A stretch of DNA of 64,000 nt from the NCBI GenBank assembly GCA_002483135.1, contig DLHI01000007.1, positions 683,211 to 747,210 of the forward strand. Reading direction: 5' to 3'. The notes beneath the pieces are model-generated. The model was given only the letters and a program-made list of their open reading frames with translations, was not told where the DNA came from and did no database searches. Source of the stretch: Hyphomonadaceae bacterium UBA7672 (GTDB lineage: Bacteria; Pseudomonadota; Alphaproteobacteria; Caulobacterales; Hyphomonadaceae). Shown in pieces: positions 17,267 through 26,019 of the stretch. How positions within the stretch are numbered: the stretch's first letter is position 1; each line of letters begins with the position of its first letter. The translations under genes were made by a program, and so were the position numbers.

Positions 17267-18268
17267 TCAGCACGGAGGCTGAAACTCTGCGGAGATCGCG
17301 ATTGCAATTCTCTTCGTTTGCTCAAGCGATGCTCCAACGTTGATTTCGGGGCGACCCAGGGCCCACCCGATCTGCGCAAGACGTCGAGCAAGTGTGAACA
17401 TTGGGATCAGGGCCAGATCGGCGTCGGAGATCGCGCGCACCGCACGGTACCCCTCGATCAGGGCATCGCGTACCGTCGCAAAGCCGGGTTCCTGATCATA
17501 TGAGAGCAGGGCGACCGCTAGGTCATACTGGTGCCACCCGAAGGAGGCGTCATCAAAATCGATGGCGCAGAACTCGCCCTTCTGAGTCAGGACAACGTTT
17601 CGTGGGTGCAAATCGGCGTGGATGACACTGAAGGTGCGGGGCGATTTTCCGTAGCGCTCCAGGGCGGAACGGATGGCGTCGCGCGTCCTCAGCAGGAGCC
17701 GCTTCTCCTCAGACGAAAGGATGGGGTGGTCCCAGAAGGGGCCCCAGAAGGGACGCTCGCCCATCAGACCTATTTCGTCAAAGGCATGGCGCTGGAAGTC
17801 GGCTGGGACGGTCCACCCGGCCGCCTGATTGTGAAAGGAGGCAATCAGCCCACCTAGCTGCCGAAAACAACTGGCCCGAACATCCGCTGGCGAGCGCTTG
17901 ATCACATCTGCCAGCAGATCCCCCTCAACCCATCGGGAGAGCCCGGCCCAACGAGATTCTCCGAGTTCTGCTATGTCCACGCAGGAGAACTCTTCGCCCG
18001 TCCGTGTCGAGATGGGGTCCGGAACCGGGCATCCTGCCGCCTTCAGGGCGCGTAGCCACACACGTTCCGAGCGCAGTGCATCGATACCATGATAACCTGG
18101 GCGATGCAGGCGCAGAACGTAGCCGGGCTGGCCCTCGCCCGCGGCCACACGATAGGTGATGTTCTCGCTCATATGGACAAAGCTGATCGGCCCGGGATCT
18201 ACCGGGAAGGACCGCAAGGCGCGCTGAGCGGCCTCGGTATAAGCGCGGTGAGGCCCACTCTCACACAT
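17267..18268 (-). CDS. Phosphotransferase of the aminoglycoside/choline kinase-like family
   Basis: A 333-residue kinase of the APH fold. The catalytic Brenner motif HADLHPRNVV is at residues 217-226 and the metal-binding IDFDDA at about 236-241. N-terminal lobe strands (VLRLHRPGYHG) are visible. The start is an ATG overlapping the stop of the class III aminotransferase by 8 bases, so the two are translationally coupled. Kinases of this family paired with AGXT2L-like aminotransferases phosphorylate amino alcohols such as ethanolamine or hydroxylysine before phospho-lyase cleavage. That role is inferred here; a drug-resistance role seems less likely in this context. Confidence 0.88.
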   Translation of the reverse strand: MCESGPHRAYTEAAQRALRSFPVDPGPISFVHMSENITYRVAAGEGQPGYVLRLHRPGYHGIDALRSERVWLRALKAAGCPVPDPISTRTGEEFSCVDIAELGESRWAGLSRWVEGDLLADVIKRSPADVRASCFRQLGGLIASFHNQAAGWTVPADFQRHAFDEIGLMGERPFWGPFWDHPILSSEEKRLLLRTRDAIRSALERYGKSPRTFSVIHADLHPRNVVLTQKGEFCAIDFDDASFGWHQYDLAVALLSYDQEPGFATVRDALIEGYRAVRAISDADLALIPMFTLARRLAQIGWALGRPEINVGASLEQTKRIAIAISAEFQPPC

Positions 18269-19544
18269 GGATGTCCGCCACAACGGCGTCCCATGCGCCG
18301 AGGAATGCCTCCGCTTCTTCAAGACCGAACACCAGAGGCGGACGAATTTTGACTATGTTGCGATGAAGGCCGGCGTTGCTTGTGAGAAACCCGGCGTCCT
18401 TGAGCCGATCGCAAATCCACGCTGCGCGGTTGGCGTCTGGTGTGAGGCTGCCCGGTGTCACAATGTCCACCCCAATGAACAGACCGACGCCGCGGACATC
18501 GCCAATGACCGGACTCGCCGAAGCGCGCCGCTGCATTTCAGCCTTGAGCCAACCGCCAACCTTGCCAGCGTGCGAGATCAGGTTCTCGCGCGTGATCACA
18601 TCGAGAACTGCCAAGCCTGCTGCTGCTTGAAGAGGGCTGGCTGCATAGGTGTTGAAATAGCGGGTCTTGCCGCGGAAGTTCGCCATCAAGGACTCGCTTG
18701 AGGCTGTCGCAGCCAGAGGGACCCCATTCCCCATCGGTTTGCCCGTGACAACAATGTCGGGAACGAATTCGGTGATGTCATAACCCCACCAGGATCCGGT
18801 TCTGCCGTAACCAGCTTGAACTTCGTCGGAGATCACGAGGCCTCCGGCCGCCCGGATCCGTTCCGAGGCCGCCGCCATGAAACCTTTGGGGACATCCGGC
18901 AGTCCCTCGTTGGCGAAGATTGAACAAACGAGGAGAGCTGCGACGCCTTTGCCTGATTTCTGAAAACGTTGAATCGTGGCGTCGAGTGCATTTAGGTAAG
19001 CGGCCCGCAGCGCGTCCTCGTCGAGGCCAGGCGCAATCGGGCGAAATTTCTCGGGGAATGGAAAGCTGCCGATAGTGTCAGTCTCGGGGCGTGAACTCCC
19101 GACATAGGTCAGCGAGCTGACCAGGGTGGTGTTACCGTGGTAAGCCGCGTTTGTGCAGATGACGCCTTCATGCCCGGTCGCCATTCGCGCCATCCGGATC
19201 GCAACTTCGTTTGCTTCCGTCGCGCTGCATGTGAAGAGGACGGATTCTATTTGTGGTCCATGCAAGGCGCTGAGGCGCTCGGCAAGCTCGATCGCTCCCT
19301 CGTGCAGGTATCTGCTATGAACATTCAGCGTCGCAGCCTGCCGGGCGATCGCTTCCGCGACAACAGGATGTGCATGCCCTACACACGGGACATTATTGTA
19401 CATGTCCACATAGCGTCGTCCTTCGCTATCAAACAGGTAAGCGCCTTGGCCTCGCACGATGTGCAGCGGCGTGTCGTAGAAGAGAGGCGCGCCTGGGCCA
19501 AATGCCCGATTGCGGCGCTGCACGAGTGCGTCAGTGTGGTTCAT
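18261..19544 (-). CDS. Class III PLP aminotransferase, phospho-lyase (AGXT2L)-like
   Basis: A 427-residue PLP enzyme. The cofactor Lys is K269 in IVVTGKPMGNGVP, the ring-stacking Asp is in ISDEVQAGYGR (238-248), and the TCSATEANE loop (105-113) binds phosphate. VPDIVVTGK and GNGVPLA resemble the AGXT2L group, whose members include ethanolamine-phosphate and phosphohydroxylysine phospho-lyases. Its gene partner is a kinase, which fits a phosphorylate-then-eliminate route. A plain omega-transaminase cannot be excluded. I use the ATG (MNHTDALVQ) rather than the GTG nine bases upstream. Confidence 0.9.
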   Translation of the reverse strand: MNHTDALVQRRNRAFGPGAPLFYDTPLHIVRGQGAYLFDSEGRRYVDMYNNVPCVGHAHPVVAEAIARQAATLNVHSRYLHEGAIELAERLSALHGPQIESVLFTCSATEANEVAIRMARMATGHEGVICTNAAYHGNTTLVSSLTYVGSSRPETDTIGSFPFPEKFRPIAPGLDEDALRAAYLNALDATIQRFQKSGKGVAALLVCSIFANEGLPDVPKGFMAAASERIRAAGGLVISDEVQAGYGRTGSWWGYDITEFVPDIVVTGKPMGNGVPLAATASSESLMANFRGKTRYFNTYAASPLQAAAGLAVLDVITRENLISHAGKVGGWLKAEMQRRASASPVIGDVRGVGLFIGVDIVTPGSLTPDANRAAWICDRLKDAGFLTSNAGLHRNIVKIRPPLVFGLEEAEAFLGAWDAVVADIHV

Positions 19545-19570
19545 TCGTAGCACCGTTGCCAGGCATCATG

Positions 19571-20884
19571 TTATTTGCGGAAGAACATGTTCAGCGCGGC
19601 GCGCGCAGGTCCTGTCTGCAGAAGCTTGTAAGCCACTCCCTCCAGGGTGCTGATCGCATCTGTCCGCGGCGCGGTATATTGTAGGAAGGCTAGGGTGTCC
19701 GGATCGCTCACGGAGCCCGGTTGCACCAATTCGGTAACCAGCCTGCCGGCGCTTGAGCCCGCCGCCATTCCCTTGCCGTTGCACGCTATGGCCAGGATCA
19801 CCGATTTCGTCCCGGGAAGTTCCCCGATGATGGGACGCTCGCCGATCGTTCTCGCAATCGTACCTCCCCACCAGAAATCGATATGATCGGGGGTCATGGC
19901 AGGGAAGCGCTTGAACATTTCCTGCTTGATGATCTCCTTCGTGGAGTCGGTCAGGTTGGGCGTGAACATGTCGCCCTGGGGAGGGACGGTCACGGAACCG
20001 CCGCCGAACATCATTCGGCCGTCAGGAAGAAAGCGCGCGGTAAACCTGCGCTCGGTGCCTGGCTCTCCAAGGTCGAGCCACGATTCGCCTGCCTTGGTGC
20101 CAATCGATTCGGCGACATTGTCGGGAAGGGGCTTTGTGCCTAGCGCAAAGATCTGCACAGGCAGCATGTAGCTGTCGGACAGTCCGAATTGCGACCCGAA
20201 CGCATTGACCGCTATAACGGCCTTCTTCGCCCTGACACGGCCGTTGGCTGTTACGGCCACCGCTTCGGGCCCATCCGTGAGCTCGAGAACAGGAGAATTC
20301 TCGTGGATGCGAACGCCTCGCCTTATTGCGGCATCCTTGAAGCCCTGGACCAGTTGATAGGGGTTCATCCGGAATAGGCGCTCCCACTGAGCCCCCATGG
20401 TTGGCGATTTGACGACCTCGACCCCCCCCGGCTCGACCCAATTCGCTTCGAACCCAAGCGCATTCATCTCGGTGACGTTGGCGCGACCCGCGGCGACATG
20501 GGCCGGTTTATGGGCCAGCATCCAGAACCGGCTGCTCGTCAGGCCGCAGTCGAATCCCTCCTCTTCTGCGACGCGTTGAACAGCCGGGATCATGGTCTGG
20601 GCGAAGCGCGCCCATTGCCGGCGCGTTTCAAGCGGGGCGTTTCCAAAATTCCAGGTGGGAACAAGTTCGCCGTAGTTGCGGGTGCTGGACTGTGAACCGA
20701 CCGCGCCGCGCTCTAGCAGGACGACGTCTGCCCCCGCGCGTCGGAGATAATAGGCTGATGACAGGCCAGCCATGCCAGCCCCGATGACGACCACATCGGC
20801 GGTGACGTCGCCTTCCAGCGGCTTTGTCGTAACGGGAGGAGGCGGCTGGCGCCAGAAGCTGTGAACAAGCTGCGGTTCCTGCAT
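19571..20884 (-). CDS. FAD-dependent amine oxidoreductase (PuuB/DAAO fold)
   Basis: A 437-residue flavoenzyme of the DAO family. VVVIGAGMAGLSSAYYL (31-47) is the FAD-binding fold, RNYGELVP follows the second flavin contact, and CNGKGMAAGSSAGRLV near the C-terminus closes the FAD site. Order and length match gamma-glutamylputrescine oxidase and related secondary-amine oxidases. The start is the internal ATG (MQEPQLVHSFWRQ) with GGAG six bases upstream; a longer frame to 20974 adds a non-conserved leader. It stands 26 bases before the aminotransferase, so the oxidase, aminotransferase, kinase and SDR probably form one operon read leftward from 20.9 kb. Confidence 0.9.
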   Translation of the reverse strand: MQEPQLVHSFWRQPPPPVTTKPLEGDVTADVVVIGAGMAGLSSAYYLRRAGADVVLLERGAVGSQSSTRNYGELVPTWNFGNAPLETRRQWARFAQTMIPAVQRVAEEEGFDCGLTSSRFWMLAHKPAHVAAGRANVTEMNALGFEANWVEPGGVEVVKSPTMGAQWERLFRMNPYQLVQGFKDAAIRRGVRIHENSPVLELTDGPEAVAVTANGRVRAKKAVIAVNAFGSQFGLSDSYMLPVQIFALGTKPLPDNVAESIGTKAGESWLDLGEPGTERRFTARFLPDGRMMFGGGSVTVPPQGDMFTPNLTDSTKEIIKQEMFKRFPAMTPDHIDFWWGGTIARTIGERPIIGELPGTKSVILAIACNGKGMAAGSSAGRLVTELVQPGSVSDPDTLAFLQYTAPRTDAISTLEGVAYKLLQTGPARAALNMFFRK

Positions 20885-20942
20885 CTCAAGCTCCGTCGTT
20901 GATGGGAAGGCGTAGGCCAGCGCTTCCAAAGCCGGGTAAAAT

Positions 20943-20956
20943 CCGTTTTTAAGCGG
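20943..20956. promoter_or_regulatory. Operator-like motif B, site 1
   Basis: Reads CCGTTTTTAAGCGG, an imperfect palindrome in the divergent region between the FAD oxidoreductase (leftward) and a TetR gene (rightward). A matching CCGTTATTAAACGG lies at 22505. Likely a TetR-type operator. Confidence 0.6.
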
Positions 20957-21063
20957 AAAAAAAGGATGACGCAAGTAGGCCCGTGTGTTTCAACGTGGTA
21001 GAAAGTTGTCGCAGATGTCCCTCACGCGGGCCGTCGGCGACAGGGCGGTTGCTGAGGTTGCGA

Positions 21064-21807
21064 ATGCCGAGAAAAAAGGGAATGGAGCCCAAGTCCTCAC
21101 CCGTTGGACGGGCGCGGTCGTCGCTGCGAAAGGGGCGCTCGCTCGTTGTCGAGCATGTCGCCAGACGACCCAGACAGGACCGTAGTCAGGCGCGGTTCGA
21201 ACAGATTCTCGATGCAACCGAAGAGTTGTTGAACGAGATGAACATCGAGGACATCAGCGCGTATGATGTCGGTCGGAAGGCCGAAATGGCGGCTTCAAGC
21301 GTCACCTATCTCTTCCCGACCATGGCGGCGCTGAGAATCGAGCTCAGCCGACGGTATTCACGCATCACGACCGACAATGTCATGGCGGCGCATCGGACGA
21401 TGGCGAAATCGCGCAATCCGAATTGGCAGCAGTGGATCGTCGAAATGGGGCGAGGGTATCGCGACGACTGCAACACGTTCCGCTATTTTGCGGAAGTCGT
21501 ACTCGGTCCCTGGGTTAGTCGGGATTCAAAACGCTTCGCCGTGGCGATGAACGAAGAGATCGCGGCGTCTTTCGTAAGATACCTCGATGAAGTGTTCATC
21601 CTGCCGAAGATCCCCGAACTCGAGTGGCATGTGGCGCTCTCGATCGACGCTGTCGACACTGTCTACGCGTCCGCCTATGTCAAGCATGGCCGCATCGACG
21701 AGGCGTCGTTCGAAGAGGCAATGAAGATGCAGATTGCCTATCTGCGTCTCTATCTGCCCGAAACAATGTACATGCGCTCTGATGAGACCTCAGGGATCGA
21801 ACGATGA
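21064..21807 (+). CDS. TetR/AcrR-family transcriptional regulator (2)
   Basis: A 247-residue regulator related to the TetR proteins at 6680 and 40512 (shared NIEDIS helix and SSVTYLFPTMAAL in the HTH region, about residues 50-95) but with a different recognition helix (AEMAASSV). I start it at the ATG giving MPRKKGMEPK, with GAGG six bases before it; the frame opens further upstream at 20983 without conserved sequence. It is divergent from the oxidase operon across motif B and therefore the best candidate to bind it. Its 3' end overlaps the convergent VOC gene by 18 bases. Confidence 0.88.
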   Translation: MPRKKGMEPKSSPVGRARSSLRKGRSLVVEHVARRPRQDRSQARFEQILDATEELLNEMNIEDISAYDVGRKAEMAASSVTYLFPTMAALRIELSRRYSRITTDNVMAAHRTMAKSRNPNWQQWIVEMGRGYRDDCNTFRYFAEVVLGPWVSRDSKRFAVAMNEEIAASFVRYLDEVFILPKIPELEWHVALSIDAVDTVYASAYVKHGRIDEASFEEAMKMQIAYLRLYLPETMYMRSDETSGIER

Positions 21808-22347
21808 AAGCGGGTTGGAGGCGCTAAGCGGGCGAAGAGGGCGCGAACCGTCCCACTTTTCGCAGGTCCGTCTTGTGAGTTCCCGCCGCTCGGCGTGTAC
21901 TCCCAAGGACTTGATGAACTCGATGGTCCCCCCGCCGTCATACTCCGTATCGAGGTAGATGGTTTCGATGCCTGATGGAGTCCGGTTGTACTGGATCACC
22001 TCAGCGGGCGCGAAACGCGAGGCTGCCTCGTTCAGGTCATCGCAGTAAACAGCCATATGCGCCAACCCCAACCGCCCCTCGCGCCGCATGCGCGTGTAAA
22101 CCGACGGCGCCTCGTTGAGCTGCATGCAGAGCTCGAGGTGGAAGGGACCCATATAGGTCAGCGCCAGCGAAAGCTTCGCTTCCGTCGGGCGCCCGAGGTA
22201 TGTGAATTCCTCGTGCACGACATTTTCAGCAATAAAGAAGGGACCGATCCCGTGGGTGCGGACCCAGTGCATGGCCGCCGCCTCCAGGTCAGTTACCAAG
22301 AAGCCGAGCTGGCCAACCTGACCAACCTTGGACTGCCCGATCCTCAT
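21790..22347 (-). CDS. VOC-family protein (2)
   Basis: A 185-residue vicinal oxygen chelate protein. QVGQLGFLVTDLEAAAMHW opens module one and LAHMAVYCDDLNEAASRF module two; GGTIEFIKS gives the last metal-site Glu. As in the other three copies, Gln replaces His at the first ligand position, while Glu (HLEL), His (LAHM) and Glu (IEFI) are kept. The C-terminal tail has a KWDGSRPLRPL motif shared with the copy at 32714 (AWDGTRPLRFM). The ATG with AAGGA six bases upstream is the start. Confidence 0.85.
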   Translation of the reverse strand: MRIGQSKVGQVGQLGFLVTDLEAAAMHWVRTHGIGPFFIAENVVHEEFTYLGRPTEAKLSLALTYMGPFHLELCMQLNEAPSVYTRMRREGRLGLAHMAVYCDDLNEAASRFAPAEVIQYNRTPSGIETIYLDTEYDGGGTIEFIKSLGVHAERRELTRRTCEKWDGSRPLRPLSASNPLSSFDP

Positions 22348-22489
22348 CACTCGTCCTTCACTTTCGCCAAGAGTTCACCGTGAGCCTACGAGGGCAGGCG
22401 GCACCTTTGAAGGCAGGTCGGTCCGCCCGTGGCTAAGGGCCCGGCTCCCTAGGGTGAACGTGCTTTCGGCTGGCAACCAAGTCAACAAC

Positions 22490-22518
22490 TTATCCGATAA
22501 AAAGCCGTTATTAAACGG
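22490..22518. promoter_or_regulatory. Operator-like motif B, site 2, with adjacent palindrome
   Basis: TTATCCGATAA (palindromic around its central C) at 22490-22500 is followed by CCGTTATTAAACGG at 22505-22518. It lies about 145 bases upstream of VOC gene 2. The 303-bp gap 22348-22650 holds nothing else I can identify. Confidence 0.6.
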
Positions 22519-22650
22519 AAAGAGAAGCGTTGGAAGTGCTACTCCGAGTGCGGCGGAGTTGCGGGAGAACAACAAGGATTTAGGGCGTGGCGCGCAACCA
22601 GCCATATCCCACTTCACCTAGCGTGTTCGCGCGTTTCCAGCGAGGCGGGT

Positions 22651-23607
22651 TCAGGCGTAGTCGATTTTGAAGCTGAGGGAGGGGTCGTAATGCGCCGCCC
22701 AATAAGCTTCCCAGATCTGCCTGGTTACGGTTCCTATCTGGCCATCGCCAACAGGGCGCCCATCCAGTTCGGTGATGGGCATGACGCCTCCTGCAGTCGT
22801 CGCCATGAATATCTCGTCGGCGTGGTAGAGATCCTCCACAGGGACGAAGTCGACACGAGTCGCGATGCCTTTGCTCTCGGCGATTTCGAGGACCGTCTTG
22901 CGCGTGATTCCCTGCAGGACTCCACGCGAAGGGGTTTGCAACACGCCAGCCTTCAGACAGAAAATGTTGTATCCACCGCCCTCGGTAATGTTGCCGTCTC
23001 CATCGGGCAGGAAGGAATAGACCGAGCCGCGATCCATTGCTTCCATCCAGCCACGGACAAAATCGCCCCATTGAAGGTTCTTGATTGTTGGATCCATGGC
23101 TCCGGGCGGCGTCCGGCGGACCGTCCGGGTGACGATCGCAGAGCCCCCTGACCGCTGAACCTGAGGCGGCATGGACCAGATGAAGGGCATGACAATCAGG
23201 TAGAGATTGTTTTCGTAGCTCTGGTAGTCCCGGATGAATTTCAATCCGCGCGTAACGATCAGTTCCACGTAGGCGTCGCGGATGCCGGATTTCGCAACCA
23301 TGTCCACAAGCGTGCGCCGCACCTTCTCCCTTGAGATGGGCATTCGCAGCCTCATCTTTTCACAACTCGCCGCGAGCCGGTCGAGGTGATCATCGAGACG
23401 GAAGAACCGACCATCCCATACGGCTGGGACATCGTAGGTCAGGTCACTGCGCAGGAAACCTTGATCGAGGATCGGGATGCGCGCTTCGGCCAAGGGAACG
23501 TATTGGCCCTCGATCCAGGCCAATCCCTGCGCAAAGGGCCCCTTGCTGACGGCCAGTTCAGCCTTTCTCCGCTCGTACGCGTTGAAAACGTCATCCATTG
23601 AATACAA
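22651..23607 (-). CDS. Class IV PLP aminotransferase, probable (R)-selective amine transaminase
   Basis: A 318-residue fold-type IV transaminase. The cofactor Lys is K176 in DPTIKNLQWGD, and the acidic residue near the PLP pyridine nitrogen is E209 in ITEGGGYN. Its pattern (AWIEGQYVPLAEARIPILDQ, then FRLDDHLDRL, VRRTPPGA, GITRKTVLEIAESKGI, TTAGGVMPI) resembles the (R)-selective omega-transaminases of the ATA-117 type more than IlvE or D-alanine transaminase. That assignment is from memory of the family. The frame begins at TTG with GGAG six bases before it; an ATG nine bases downstream is the alternative. Motif C lies 45 bases upstream. Confidence 0.88.
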   Translation of the reverse strand: MYSMDDVFNAYERRKAELAVSKGPFAQGLAWIEGQYVPLAEARIPILDQGFLRSDLTYDVPAVWDGRFFRLDDHLDRLAASCEKMRLRMPISREKVRRTLVDMVAKSGIRDAYVELIVTRGLKFIRDYQSYENNLYLIVMPFIWSMPPQVQRSGGSAIVTRTVRRTPPGAMDPTIKNLQWGDFVRGWMEAMDRGSVYSFLPDGDGNITEGGGYNIFCLKAGVLQTPSRGVLQGITRKTVLEIAESKGIATRVDFVPVEDLYHADEIFMATTAGGVMPITELDGRPVGDGQIGTVTRQIWEAYWAAHYDPSLSFKIDYA

Positions 23608-23651
23608 GGAACTCTCCCCTGAAGAGCCTGTGGTGCGAGCCGACTTTGTAG

Positions 23652-23665
23652 TCGATTAATATCGA
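23652..23665. promoter_or_regulatory. Operator-like motif C, site 1
   Basis: Reads TCGATTAATATCGA: inverted arms TCGAT/ATCGA around four bases. On the other strand it is TCGATATTAATCGA, 13 of 14 bases identical to the site at 33332. It lies between the class IV transaminase and a convergent-side TetR gene. Confidence 0.6.
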
Positions 23666-23738
23666 GAATTGCTCGCGCTGGATCAGGTGTCAATCAGAAA
23701 GCCAAAGGCCATCACGAAGGACCCGCTCCACGAGGGGC

Positions 23739-24551
23739 TCAGCGGCGCCCATTTCGGCGCGTTGCGGCGTCAGAAACGCCGGGCGTCGATCCAAACGGCA
23801 ACCGCAAGAATTCATTGCGCGCAGCGGCGGCGACCAGGGTGTCCCGCGGCTCCACGCGGGCCGGCAGGAACTGGAGCATGAAAGCCGCCACCGCATTGTA
23901 GGCTTCCTGAAAGTACCATTCGGTGATTTCGCCGTGGCGGCGAAAGGAGACTCCCCAGATCGCATCGATGATGGCGACACGCATTTCGAAGATCCGTTCG
24001 GCGTCGCGCATTGGCGGCATGTGAAAGAGACTGTTGAGGCGTTGATACTGCGCGGCCGCGATCTTCTGCGCGTAGAGGTCATCAATTTGCCGACTGCCGA
24101 CACTCCCGAAACCGCCAAAGTTGATCTTCATCAGTGGCGGGTGCTCATTGTGAAATTGCATGGCTCTGCGCATGTCGATCGCGCTCAGATCTTGCCAGCT
24201 GCGCAAGGCGCTGGCCTGGATGGGCTCTGAATGCCGCAGGTCCATCTGCTCAACGTAATGGTGCGCGAGCGCGAGAAAGGCGGCCTCCTTGCTCGGGAAG
24301 AAATGATAGACCGACGCTGGGGGGACACCTGCGCATTCGGCGATCTGGTAGAGTCCAACCTCATCGGGACTGTGGTCCATCAGCAGGCTCTCGGTCGCTT
24401 CCACCAGGGCCCGGTAGCGAGCGATCCCGCGGCCGCGCGTTGGCGTCCTCGGAACGGAGGTCGGATTCGGAACAGGGCGGTCAGGCTTGCGGACGGGCGC
24501 GAGGCGTCTTGCCTTAGGCTTCCCCCCAGTCTTCGCTGCAGTTCTGGCCAT
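23739..24551 (-). CDS. TetR/AcrR-family transcriptional regulator (3)
   Basis: A 270-residue regulator with a basic, Pro-rich leader (about residues 1-45) and then the HTH (ALVEATESLLMDHSPDEVGL then IAECAGVPPASVYHFFPSKE). The C-terminal ligand domain is unlike those of regulators 1, 2 and 4. I take the ATG giving MARTAAKTGG; the frame is open to 24617. It sits 131 bases upstream of the transaminase gene on the same strand, with motif C in between, so it is a candidate for motif C. Confidence 0.88.
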   Translation of the reverse strand: MARTAAKTGGKPKARRLAPVRKPDRPVPNPTSVPRTPTRGRGIARYRALVEATESLLMDHSPDEVGLYQIAECAGVPPASVYHFFPSKEAAFLALAHHYVEQMDLRHSEPIQASALRSWQDLSAIDMRRAMQFHNEHPPLMKINFGGFGSVGSRQIDDLYAQKIAAAQYQRLNSLFHMPPMRDAERIFEMRVAIIDAIWGVSFRRHGEITEWYFQEAYNAVAAFMLQFLPARVEPRDTLVAAAARNEFLRLPFGSTPGVSDAATRRNGRR

Positions 24552-24680
24552 TCTGGTCGCGCCTCGAAACGCACATAAACGGGCGTAGGAACTACCGTGT
24601 ATGCCGGCAGGCTGCAAATGTGGGCCGGAGTTCTCTATGGGACCGCCTCAGGGCAGACGATCTGCGCCGGCGCTCAAGCC

Positions 24681-25142
24681 CTATGATCCACCCGCCCGAA
24701 AAACGCGCAGAACGCCAGAGAAGTTTAGGATTGGCTCGTTTTCAACTTCAATAACCCCTCGAACGAAGACCAGGCTCTTGCCGGAACGCAGCACGTTTCC
24801 GCGACTGATCAGCAGGGAATCTGCGCGCGCGCCCCCAACGAACTCAGTGTTCAGAGAAACCGTGACGGCAGTCTCACCCTTTACGGCGTCATGCGCGATC
24901 ATGAAGAGCGAGTAGTCCGCGAATGTCGCGATCGCTCCGCCATGGACAAACCCAGTGCCATTCAGGTTGACGCCGCGCGGTCGGAAGCCGCAGATTCGAG
25001 AACCATCCTGGTCCTCCCGGGTGTAAAATGGCCCTGCGTATTCCTCGAAGGGTTCGCTTCCCGTCCACGTCGACCATCCCTTCCATGGGCCGTCGGCGAA
25101 GGGGGCGCTAAGGCCTGCGGGAGGCTGAACAGGTGCTGCCAT
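24681..25142 (-). CDS. PaaI-type hotdog thioesterase
   Basis: A 153-residue hotdog-fold acyl-CoA thioesterase. NLNGTGFVHGGAIATFADYS carries the HGG motif and helix that place the catalytic acidic residue, followed by VTVSLNTEFVGGARADSLLI and an SGKSLVFVRGVIE strand, in the usual order. It should release a CoA-bound acid, which implies CoA thioesters in the pathway. It follows the SDR on the same strand by 33 bases and probably shares its transcript. Confidence 0.88.
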   Translation of the reverse strand: MAAPVQPPAGLSAPFADGPWKGWSTWTGSEPFEEYAGPFYTREDQDGSRICGFRPRGVNLNGTGFVHGGAIATFADYSLFMIAHDAVKGETAVTVSLNTEFVGGARADSLLISRGNVLRSGKSLVFVRGVIEVENEPILNFSGVLRVFRAGGS

Positions 25143-25175
25143 AGGAAGTGCTCCTTCGATATAAATCCGCGCCGA

Positions 25176-25952
25176 TCAGGCTGTACGTCCGCCGTCGACT
25201 GCGAAGATCTGTCCGTGCACGAAATCCGCCGCATCCGAGGCGAGGAACACGGCCAGACCCGCGACATCGCGCGGCTCCCCAATGCGGCCGACAGGGTAGT
25301 TTAAAGCAATGCGATCATTGATCGTCGGGGCGGTCCACGCCTCCTTGCTCATCTCCGTCCTTATCAGGCCGGGCGCAATGGCGTTGACCCGAACCCCCCT
25401 GGATGCCCATTCAATGGCGAGCGCTTTGGTCATGCCGTTCAGCGCATGTTTGGAGGTTGCATAGGCGCATTCGTCAACGCCTCCAATCTGGCCGAGGACA
25501 GAGGATATGTTGATGATGGCGCCGCCGCCATTGCCCAGGAAATGGCGCGCTGCAGCCACGGAAAGCCGGAACGGAACCTCGACATTGAAGCGCATGATCC
25601 GCCGCCAGTCACCCAGCGCGTAGTCAAGGGCAGGCCCCTCGGCATCAATCGCCGCGTTGTTGACCAGGACATCAAACTTGCCACACCGCGAGAGCGTTTG
25701 CCGAACCAGCGCTTCGACATCGGCGTCTACCTCCAGATCACATGCGACGTAGGATGCCCTCCCACCGCGCGCGACGATACCGCTTACCAGGTCGCCGCCA
25801 TCTACGGCGTTCCTGCCGGAAATGACCGCGTGCGCGCCTGCGTCTGCCATTGCGACAGCAATCGCAGCCCCGATGCCGCGTGTTCCGCCTGTAATGAGCG
25901 CGGTCCGATCGCGTAGTGGGCGTCGCCAGAGATCTATCGTTTCGCCTTCCAT
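25176..25952 (-). CDS. Short-chain dehydrogenase/reductase
   Basis: A 258-residue SDR (from the ATG MEGETIDLWRR; a GTG 15 bases upstream is possible). TGGTRGIG binds the nucleotide, VNNAAIDAEG follows, INISSVLGQ holds the Ser and YATSKHALNGM the Tyr/Lys pair. The C-terminus GRIGEPRDVAGLAVFLASDAAD and VDGG is typical of FabG-like enzymes. It precedes the thioesterase gene and may act on a hydroxyacyl or alcohol intermediate. Confidence 0.9.
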   Translation of the reverse strand: MEGETIDLWRRPLRDRTALITGGTRGIGAAIAVAMADAGAHAVISGRNAVDGGDLVSGIVARGGRASYVACDLEVDADVEALVRQTLSRCGKFDVLVNNAAIDAEGPALDYALGDWRRIMRFNVEVPFRLSVAAARHFLGNGGGAIINISSVLGQIGGVDECAYATSKHALNGMTKALAIEWASRGVRVNAIAPGLIRTEMSKEAWTAPTINDRIALNYPVGRIGEPRDVAGLAVFLASDAADFVHGQIFAVDGGRTA

Positions 25953-26019
25953 TCCTTCAGCCCCCACTGATAACGTCCAACGTGGTGCACAGCCTCAGGC
26001 GCCAAGTCCCAGTCGCGCG

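Noticed and set aside
17267..18268. Kinase as an aminoglycoside-resistance gene
   Set aside because: The motifs fit the broad APH fold, but the 8-base coupling to a PLP enzyme and a catabolic operon make a metabolic kinase far more likely.
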